Source: Nannocystis sp. RBIL2 (GTDB lineage Bacteria; Myxococcota_A; Polyangia; Nannocystales; Nannocystaceae). Taken from it: a DNA stretch of 64,000 bases. The DNA is taken from assembly GCF_026626745.1 (NCBI RefSeq), contig NZ_JAPNJW010000002.1, positions 3,930,151 to 3,994,150 of the forward strand, given 5' to 3'. The position numbers and the translations under genes were made by a program. Each line of letters begins with the position of its first letter. Position 1 is the stretch's first letter. This document shows, piece by piece, positions 36,444 through 42,895 of this stretch. The notes under the pieces were generated by a model. That model was not told where the DNA came from, made no database searches, and saw only the letters and a list, made by a program, of their open reading frames with translations.

Positions 36444-38165
36444 TCACTTCGCGTTGCTACACGCGGTGTCGGTCGGGTCGCACTTGAAGCGGACGTGGAT
36501 GTGATGGATGTGCCCGTCCGAGTGCATCACCAGCGCGGGCGTGCCCTTCGGCCGCGGCCACTGGATCAGCTTCTTCAGCTCGGCCGGCGTCTCGCCCTCG
36601 GCGACCGCAGCCTTGTGCAGCTCTTCTTGCAGCCAGTGCGACAGGAAGATCTCCTGGATCGCCCCGGTCGAGTGCAGCGCGCGGATGAACCGCCACGTCG
36701 TGCGCCAGTCGACCTCCTCGGGCTCGGGGCGGCAGCTCGTCGTGCTGCAGTTCTTGCAACCGTCGAGGTAGCGCTTGCGCTTCACCTGCAGCCAGATGTC
36801 GGCGTCGCGGCCCGACTGGTGCGACTTGTGACGTCCGTAGCCGCCGCCGTCCTTGAGGCTGAGGTCGGCGATCATGACCTGGTTTATGGTGAAGCCCTGG
36901 GCGCGGAACTCGGCGATCCCGCGCAGCAGCTGCGACAGCGTGTGGTTGGTCGCGTAGGCGTGCGAGGCGCAGCGGACGTCGGCCAGCCCCGACGGCAGCA
37001 GCTGGACCGGGTTGACCAGCGTCCCGCTGGTCACGCCGCCGACCGAGCTCGCGCCGGAGGGGACGATGAAGATCGGCAGGTCGTCGGGGTTCGGCGTCTT
37101 GGCCCCGAACTGACCGGCGTCGATCCACAGCGTCAACTCCTCGCCGCCCTTCAGCCGGTCGGGCGCCTTCGGGTTGAACTGGCGCAGCTTGTCGACGCTC
37201 GTGCTGTACAGGTTGGCCACCGCCAGCCAGTCCTCGCCCTCGCCGACGGTGTAGTACTCCTGGACCAGCGGCGGCCGCGGCGGACGGGTCGTCCGCACCT
37301 TGAGCTTCATGTCCGGCAGCAGCGTCGTCACCCCGCCGTTCCACTGCTGCAGCAGCACCGGCGACACCTCGTAGTAGCGGGCGATGTCCTCGAACGACTC
37401 GCCCGGGCTGACCTGGTGCTCGATCCACTCCTCGCGCGCAGTCGGTCCCGAAGGACCTGTCCTCTCGGCCACCTGATCGTCGACCGCAGTCGGGCTCGGC
37501 GGCGGCGGCTCGGGCTGCGCCGCCTCGGGCCGGCGGAACAGGAAGATCGCCAGCGCCCCGAGCAGCACGCCCGCGGCGGTGAACTGCAGCGCGCGGCGGA
37601 TCATGTGCGCCCGCATGCTCGCGCCGACGAACTCGCGCAGCAGCGGCTCCGCCTCGACCTCGGCCCGCTGCGCCGGCACGGCCATCCAGCCCTCGGCCAG
37701 CCCCAGGTCGCGGCCGTGCAGCAGCAGCCGCCGCGCCCGCCCGTGGTCGACCCACTCGCGGGCGTAGCGGGCCAGCCGGCGCTGCTCTGCCGCCCGCTGC
37801 TCGTCCTCGCCGCGGGCCAGCGCGACCGGCTCGAACTTCAGCTTCTGCTCGATCTTCCGGTCGCGGTCGTCGTCGGCGATCTCGAGCACGTAGGCGCCGA
37901 CGCTGAGGCGATCGCCGGGGCCGAACTCGGTCGGCTCGATGCAGCGGCGCGAGTTGATGAAGGTGCCGTTGCGCGAGCCGCGGTCGGTGACGATGAGCTT
38001 GTCGCCGCGCGCGGAGATCCGGCAGTGCTTGCCGGACACGCCGTGGCCGCCGAGGACGAGGTTGGAGTCGACGCTGCTGCCGAGCTGCATCTCCGGGCCC
38101 TTGAAGGCGACCCGGCGCTCGTCGCCGTCAGGTGATATGACCTTGAAGACAGGTCCGTCGACCAC
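36444..38165 (-). CDS. FHA-TM-LysM-murein endopeptidase fusion
   Basis: A 573-residue protein. An N-terminal FHA domain (about 20-95; S-G-K-H-C-R, R-G-S-R-N-G-T-F-I-N) should bind phospho-Thr in the cytoplasm. One membrane helix lies about 203-222. Two LysM repeats (about 252-296 and 305-350) bind peptidoglycan outside. The C-terminal region (about 385-573) resembles penicillin-insensitive murein endopeptidase MepA: G-R-H-K-S-H-Q-S-G-R-D-A-D-I and, near the end, H-S-D-G-H-I-H-H-I-H-V-R-F supply metal ligands. It starts at GTG 38165 with aggagg five bases upstream, and lies 10 bases after the kinase gene. Likely role: opening the wall for T6SS assembly under kinase control (inference). Confidence 0.88.
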   Translation of the reverse strand: MVDGPVFKVISPDGDERRVAFKGPEMQLGSSVDSNLVLGGHGVSGKHCRISARGDKLIVTDRGSRNGTFINSRRCIEPTEFGPGDRLSVGAYVLEIADDDRDRKIEQKLKFEPVALARGEDEQRAAEQRRLARYAREWVDHGRARRLLLHGRDLGLAEGWMAVPAQRAEVEAEPLLREFVGASMRAHMIRRALQFTAAGVLLGALAIFLFRRPEAAQPEPPPPSPTAVDDQVAERTGPSGPTAREEWIEHQVSPGESFEDIARYYEVSPVLLQQWNGGVTTLLPDMKLKVRTTRPPRPPLVQEYYTVGEGEDWLAVANLYSTSVDKLRQFNPKAPDRLKGGEELTLWIDAGQFGAKTPNPDDLPIFIVPSGASSVGGVTSGTLVNPVQLLPSGLADVRCASHAYATNHTLSQLLRGIAEFRAQGFTINQVMIADLSLKDGGGYGRHKSHQSGRDADIWLQVKRKRYLDGCKNCSTTSCRPEPEEVDWRTTWRFIRALHSTGAIQEIFLSHWLQEELHKAAVAEGETPAELKKLIQWPRPKGTPALVMHSDGHIHHIHVRFKCDPTDTACSNAK

Positions 38166-38175
38166 GGAGTCCTCC

Positions 38176-39876
38176 TCAGCTGGCCAGCAGCATGACGAGC
38201 AGGCCGACCAGGATCAGCAGGCCGCAGGCGACGTTGACGATGATCAGCGTCTTCTGCAGCGACCACTCGGCCGGCTTCTTGGCGACGGCGGCGGCGGCAT
38301 GGCCGTCGAGCGCCATCGTCGCCTCGGCCGGGCGCGCCCGCGACGACACCGCCGACGCCGCGTCGGGCAGCGCCATGGTCGTCTCACCCTGCGGGATGTT
38401 CGGGTCGGGCAGGATCATCGTCGTGTCCTGCCGCGCCGGCGCCCCGCCCTGGTCGGGCAGGATCATCGTCGACTCGCCCCGCGGCCCCGACGGGTCGGGC
38501 AGGATCATCGTCGACTCGCTCGGCGGCGGTGGCTTGGTCTGCCCGAGCACCACGGTGCCGCCAGCGCCGACGGCCGGGTGGCTGTCGGTGCGGAACACCA
38601 CCGTGCGATCGACCGGCGCCTCGTCGCCGCCGGCCCCGGTGGTCGGCGCCACGACGGTGCGCCCGGCCCCGGTGGTCGGCGCCACGATCGTGCGCCCCGG
38701 CGCCTGCGGGTCGACCACCGTCGCGCTCACCGGCCGCAGCGTGGAGAGGTTGTTGTTGGGACCGGTGATACCTGTCCTCGGGGACAGGCTCGGCGCGACC
38801 ACGGTGCGGTCGGTCTGCGGCATCGTCGCCCGCTGCGGCGTCGGTGCCTTCTGCATCAACAGGTTGGCGCCGCTGCGGCCGGGCCGCTTGGTCGACATCA
38901 ACGTCGTGGTCGTGTCGTCCTCGTCGTCCTCTTCTTCGGTGACGGTGCCTGACGGCCGCGGCGTCTGGCCGCGGACCTCGATCATCGTGCCCGCGGCCGT
39001 CACCGGCGCGCCGGGAGTCATCCCCGGGAAGCGGCGCACGTGGGCGATCGCGTCGGCCATCGCCTTGAGATCGGCGAAGCGCTCTTCGGGCTGCTTGCCG
39101 AGCGCGCGGCGGATCAGGCCCTCGACGCCGACCGGCACGCCGGCGTCGGGCGCCGCGTCGGCGAGCTTCGGCGGCGGCTCGCCCATGATCTTGCGGGCGA
39201 TCTCGTAGTACGACTGGCCCTGGAACGGCAGCTGGCCGCTGACCAGTTCGAACAGCACGACCCCGAGCGCGAACACGTCGGTGCGCTCGTCGGTCGGCCG
39301 GCCCTCGAGCTGCTCGGGCGCGCGGTAGTCGACGGTGCCGAGCGCCGAGTCGACGCGCGTGCTGTCGTTCGAGACGATCTCCAGCTCGGCGGTCGCGTAG
39401 TCGAGGATCCGTACCTCGCCGCGGTCCGTGACGAAGATGTTGCTCGGCTTGATGTCGCGGTGTGCCGTCCGCGTGCTCGCATAGACCGCGTGGAGGATCT
39501 CCGCCGTCTGGCCGCACAGCTCGAGCGCGCGCATCCACGGCATCCGCCCGAGGCGCGCGCGCAGCTTGCCGACGTCGTCGCCGGTCAGAGAGTCCATCAC
39601 CACGATCGGCGGGTTGCGCGAGGCCAGCCCGAGCCCGCGCGGCAGCACGAGCCCGGAGTGGCCGGCGCGACCGGCGGTCGCGACCAACTTGGCGTAGCGG
39701 TCGAGCGCGTCGTCGCCGGCGCGCCCGGGCTCCAGGACCTTGAGCGCGACGGCTCTCTGGCCCTGGGTGTCCCAGGCGCGGAACACCTGCCCGACTCCCC
39801 CGCCTCCGAGGGACTCGCGCAGCTGGTAGCGACCGCCGACGACGGTGCCGACCCGATGTGACGAAGTGACTGTCAC
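38176..39876 (-). CDS. ppkA: T6SS-linked Ser/Thr protein kinase with phospho-acceptor tail
   Basis: A 566-residue Hanks-type kinase. Glycine loop G-G-G-G-V-G (24-29), Lys46, H-R-D-I-K-P-S-N (139-146), then D-Y-A (159-161) where D-F-G is expected, and A-P-E-Q (187-190). The tail (about 295-530) is rich in Thr motifs: T-M-I-L-P-D at 456, 470 and 487, T-M-A-L at 500 and 520, and R-T-V-V/R-T-I-V-A-P several times. A Thr with Leu at +3 suits FHA binding. One C-terminal membrane helix (about 542-563) makes it tail-anchored. It starts at GTG, 4 bases after tssC. The symbol reflects the analogous PpkA role in T6SS; orthology is not shown. Confidence 0.88.
   Translation of the reverse strand: MTVTSSHRVGTVVGGRYQLRESLGGGGVGQVFRAWDTQGQRAVALKVLEPGRAGDDALDRYAKLVATAGRAGHSGLVLPRGLGLASRNPPIVVMDSLTGDDVGKLRARLGRMPWMRALELCGQTAEILHAVYASTRTAHRDIKPSNIFVTDRGEVRILDYATAELEIVSNDSTRVDSALGTVDYRAPEQLEGRPTDERTDVFALGVVLFELVSGQLPFQGQSYYEIARKIMGEPPPKLADAAPDAGVPVGVEGLIRRALGKQPEERFADLKAMADAIAHVRRFPGMTPGAPVTAAGTMIEVRGQTPRPSGTVTEEEDDEDDTTTTLMSTKRPGRSGANLLMQKAPTPQRATMPQTDRTVVAPSLSPRTGITGPNNNLSTLRPVSATVVDPQAPGRTIVAPTTGAGRTVVAPTTGAGGDEAPVDRTVVFRTDSHPAVGAGGTVVLGQTKPPPPSESTMILPDPSGPRGESTMILPDQGGAPARQDTTMILPDPNIPQGETTMALPDAASAVSSRARPAEATMALDGHAAAAVAKKPAEWSLQKTLIIVNVACGLLILVGLLVMLLAS
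38772..38787. repeat. CTGTCC-N4-GGACAG hairpin inside T6SS kinase gene
   Basis: CTGTCC-tcgg-GGACAG within the kinase tail, reading S-L-S-P-R-T on the minus strand. The related GGTCC-cgaa-GGACC lies in the next gene at 37444-37457. Confidence 0.6.
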
Positions 39877-39880
39877 CTGG

Positions 39881-41371
39881 CTAGGACTTGTCCAGCTTGC
39901 CGACGAGCGACAGGGTGAACTCGGCGCCCTCGAACTTGAGGTGCGGCTCGATGGCCAGGTTGCAGCGGAACCAGCCGACCTGCCCCTCGACCTCCTCGAC
40001 GATCACCTTGGCCTTGCGCAGCGGCTTGCGCGAGCGCGTGGCGGCCGGCGGATCGGGCATGTCCGACACGTACTGGCGGATCCAGTTGTTGAGCTCGCGG
40101 TCGAGGTCCGCGCGGCTCTTCCACGTGCCGATCTGCTCGCGCTGCAGGACCTTCATGTAGTGGGCGAGGCGCGTGATCACGAACATGTACGGGAGGCGCG
40201 TCCCGAGCATGTAGTTGGTCTGCGCAGCCAGTCCCTCGGCGGTCTTGGCGAACACCTTGGGCCGCTGGATCGAGTTGGCGGAGAAGAACGCCGCGTTGTC
40301 GGAGTCCTTGCGGAACACCAGGCCGATGAAGCCCTGCTCGGCGAGCTCGTACTCGCGGCGGTCGTCGAGCGAGGTCTCGGTCGGGATCTTGCTCTTCAGC
40401 TCGCCGCCCTGCTCGTACTGGTGGAGCGGCAGGTTGTAGACCGCGCCGCCGCCCTGCGGGCCGATGATGTTCGGGCACCAGCGGTACTTGGCGAAGCTGT
40501 CGGCGATCTTGGCGGCCATCGCCAGCGACGCCGGGCCCCACAGGTACGCGTCGTGGTTGTCGATCACCTCTTCGGTGAAGTCGAACTGCTTGACCGACAG
40601 CTCGCTCTCGCGCTTGCCGTACGGCGCGCGCAGCATGAAGCGCGGCGCGCACATGCCGAGGTAGCGGGCGTCCTCGGTCTCGCGCAGGCTGTTCCACTTG
40701 GCGTACTGCGGGCCCTCGAACAGCGCCTGCAGGTCCTTGAGCTTGGGCAGGTCGGTGAACGACTGCACGCCGAACATCTTCGGCGAGGCGTTGCCGAGGA
40801 ACGGCGCGTGCGACATGGCGCCGACGGCCGCGAACTGCTTGAGCAGCTGGATGTCTTCGGTGCCCGTGCCGAAGTCGTAGGTCGAGCAGATCACCCCGTA
40901 GGGCTTGCCGCCGAACACGCCGAAGTTGTTGCGGTAGATCGTGTTGTAGAGGCCCGACTTGGTGATGTCGGGGGCGTCCTCGAAGTCGACTCGGAGGTCT
41001 TCCTTGGTCGCGTTGACGATCTCGAGGCGGACGTTCTCGCGGAAGTCGATCTGGTCGACCAGGTACTTGAGGCCGCGCCAGGACGACTCGAGCTGGCGGA
41101 CCTGCGGGTGGTGGAGGACCTGGTTGACCTGCGCGGTGAGGCGGCGGTCGATGTCGGCGATCATCTCGTCGATGAGGCCCTTGTCGATCTTCGGCGCGAC
41201 CTCGGTCGAGCGCAGGAGATCGTCCATCAGCTTGCGGGTACCGCGGCGGACCAGCTCATAGGCCTCGCCGTCGGTCGGGCCGAGCTTGGTCTCGGAGAGC
41301 AGCGAGTCGAGTAGCGAGTCCTGAACCTCGGTCTGCCGCTGCGACGCTGTCTGGGAATTCGTGTCCGTCAT
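39881..41371 (-). CDS. tssC: T6SS contractile sheath large subunit TssC
   Basis: A 496-residue TssC/VipB (ImpC) protein that polymerises with TssB into the contractile sheath. Family landmarks: V-L-H-H-P-x-V-R-Q-L-E-S-S-W-R-G-L near residue 90, L-L-K-Q-F-A-A-V-G-A-M-S-H-A-P-F, R-F-M-L-R-x-P-Y-G, and the C-terminal R-P-L-R-K-A-K-V-I-V-E-E-V-E-G-x-V-G-W-F/Y. Length is normal for the family. It follows tssB by 35 bases and precedes the kinase by 4, so sheath and kinase are made from one transcript. Confidence 0.97.
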   Translation of the reverse strand: MTDTNSQTASQRQTEVQDSLLDSLLSETKLGPTDGEAYELVRRGTRKLMDDLLRSTEVAPKIDKGLIDEMIADIDRRLTAQVNQVLHHPQVRQLESSWRGLKYLVDQIDFRENVRLEIVNATKEDLRVDFEDAPDITKSGLYNTIYRNNFGVFGGKPYGVICSTYDFGTGTEDIQLLKQFAAVGAMSHAPFLGNASPKMFGVQSFTDLPKLKDLQALFEGPQYAKWNSLRETEDARYLGMCAPRFMLRAPYGKRESELSVKQFDFTEEVIDNHDAYLWGPASLAMAAKIADSFAKYRWCPNIIGPQGGGAVYNLPLHQYEQGGELKSKIPTETSLDDRREYELAEQGFIGLVFRKDSDNAAFFSANSIQRPKVFAKTAEGLAAQTNYMLGTRLPYMFVITRLAHYMKVLQREQIGTWKSRADLDRELNNWIRQYVSDMPDPPAATRSRKPLRKAKVIVEEVEGQVGWFRCNLAIEPHLKFEGAEFTLSLVGKLDKS

Positions 41372-41406
41372 GTCCTAAAACTCCTTCTGATTCCAGCGCG
41401 GGCGCC

Positions 41407-41916
41407 TCACGACCCCGGCTTGTCCTCGATCCCCAGCTCCTTGATCAGCCGCGCGCGCTTGTCCGGGTCGCGCAGCGCCTCGACCAGCTTCTTCTTGAAC
41501 TCCGGCACGTTGCCGCCGACCAGCGGGCCCTTGAGGGCCGTGAGCGCGTTGCGCAGCTCCATCAGCTCCTTCAGCTCCGGCACCTGCTCGACGATCCCCT
41601 CGGGGCGGAAGTCCCTCAGCGTGTCGAACTTGAGGTTCAGCGAGAGGTCGCCCTGGTCGCCGTCGGTCAGCTTGTTGCTCACGCTGATCGAGGTCTCGAG
41701 CTTCTGCGCCGCCATCACCTTGTCGAAGTTGTCCTTGTCGACGTTGATGGGCACGCGCTCCTCGACCGGCCTGTCGTCCTGCCGCCCCGTGAAGTCGCCC
41801 AGCATGAGGATCTTGAGCGGGAGCTCGACGTCCTCCGCTGCCCCGTCCGTGGCCGGCTTGTACGTGATGTTCACGCGCTCCTTCGGCGCGACCGATCCCT
41901 CTTTACCCTTGCTCAT
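41407..41916 (-). CDS. tssB: T6SS contractile sheath small subunit TssB
   Basis: A 169-residue TssB/VipA (ImpB) protein. Hallmarks: G-S-V-A-P-K-E-R-V-N-I-T-Y-K-P, L-P-L-K-I-L-M-L-G-D-F-T-G-R-x-D, and D-L-S-L-N-L-K-F-D-T-L-R-D-F-R-P-E. The frame is open upstream to 42195, but M-S-K-G-K-E-G at 41916 is the standard N-terminus and has aggatgg upstream. It heads the minus-strand T6SS operon; hcp is transcribed divergently from the shared 362-base region. Confidence 0.97.
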   Translation of the reverse strand: MSKGKEGSVAPKERVNITYKPATDGAAEDVELPLKILMLGDFTGRQDDRPVEERVPINVDKDNFDKVMAAQKLETSISVSNKLTDGDQGDLSLNLKFDTLRDFRPEGIVEQVPELKELMELRNALTALKGPLVGGNVPEFKKKLVEALRDPDKRARLIKELGIEDKPGS

Positions 41917-42278
41917 GAAGGCACCATCCTCGCGGACACTACTGTTTTCCTCGCCCCGTCTGTCCCCGCGGTGCGCCAGACAGCGGCACCTCTGCGGCAT
42001 GGACCATAGAACGGCCGACCGTCCGACGTCCAGAGCGTGCGACGAGCGCCGCGATCGCGCGCGCGCGAAATCACCGCACGCTGACGCCGACGTAACGCAG
42101 ATAAGGGCGCAGATAAGGGCGCTCCGGACGTCGACTCGAGCTCGCGCGAAAGTGACACCGGCGCGTTTTCGAACCTGCGCGATTCTGCGAGCCAAAGTCG
42201 CGTTGAAGGCCGCGCAGGCGCGAAAATACCGGGGTTGTCGCCGTAGCCGGCCCCGGGGCCTTTGATATGGTGTCCCGC
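41917..42278. promoter_or_regulatory. Divergent tssB/hcp control region with 12-bp tandem repeat
   Basis: 362 bases with no gene. A perfect tandem duplication of GCAGATAAGGGC lies at 42097-42108 and 42109-42120, roughly midway between the two starts. It is followed by further gc-rich half-copies (gcgctccgg). The region must drive the sheath operon and hcp in opposite directions. I looked for a -24/-12 (sigma-54) promoter, common for T6SS genes, and found none that fits. Confidence 0.5.
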
Positions 42279-42776
42279 ATGGCTGAGACCGTCCATCTGT
42301 ACCTGAAAGCGAATGGCCAAGACATCCAGGGCGAGAGCTCGCAGACCTCGCTCGGTCGCGAGAACTCCATCGAGTGCGTCGAATTCCAAGACAGCGTCCG
42401 CACCGCGCGTGAGCACGGCAGCCGCGCCGCCGTCGGTCGCCGCGTGCACGCCCCGATCCGGATCGTCAAGCGCATCGACAAGAGCTCGCCGCTGATCGCC
42501 AAGGCCCTGTGCCGCAACGAGAGAATCGACGCCGAGTTCAAGTTCTTCCGCCCCAATCCGAACGGCGACGGCACGACCGAGCAGTTCTTCACCGTCAAGC
42601 TGGAGAACGGCCGCGTCGACTCGATCGAGCGCCTCTCGCCCAACGCCCTCGACCCGGCCGAGGCCAAGGCCCCGCCGCTCGAGACGGTGAGCATCGTCTA
42701 CCACACCATCACGTGGGTCTTCGTCCCCACGGGCGCCGAGTTCGTCGACTCGTGGTCGAACAGCGACGGCGCGTAA
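42279..42776 (+). CDS. hcp: T6SS tube protein Hcp (TssD)
   Basis: A 165-residue Hcp. It has the family N-terminus M-A-E-T-V-H-L-Y-L-K-A-N-G-Q-D-I-Q-G-E-S, then S-L-G-R-E-N-S-I-E-C, R-R-x-H-x-P-I-R-I-V-K-R-I-D-K-S-S-P-L, and E-F-K-F-F-R-P. Hcp hexamers stack into the inner tube ejected by the sheath. I take ATG 42279; an in-frame ATG at 42267 would add four residues not typical of the family. clpV follows 119 bases later on the same strand. Confidence 0.95.
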   Translation: MAETVHLYLKANGQDIQGESSQTSLGRENSIECVEFQDSVRTAREHGSRAAVGRRVHAPIRIVKRIDKSSPLIAKALCRNERIDAEFKFFRPNPNGDGTTEQFFTVKLENGRVDSIERLSPNALDPAEAKAPPLETVSIVYHTITWVFVPTGAEFVDSWSNSDGA

Positions 42777-42895
42777 TCGACGTTCGTTGCACATAAAACG
42801 GTCTGGCGCGTGAGTTCGTCTCCGCGCCTGACCGGCTCGCCTTTCTACTATAGCTGTCCCCCTCCATCCCCAACCTTCCCCGCGAGAGACCCCGC

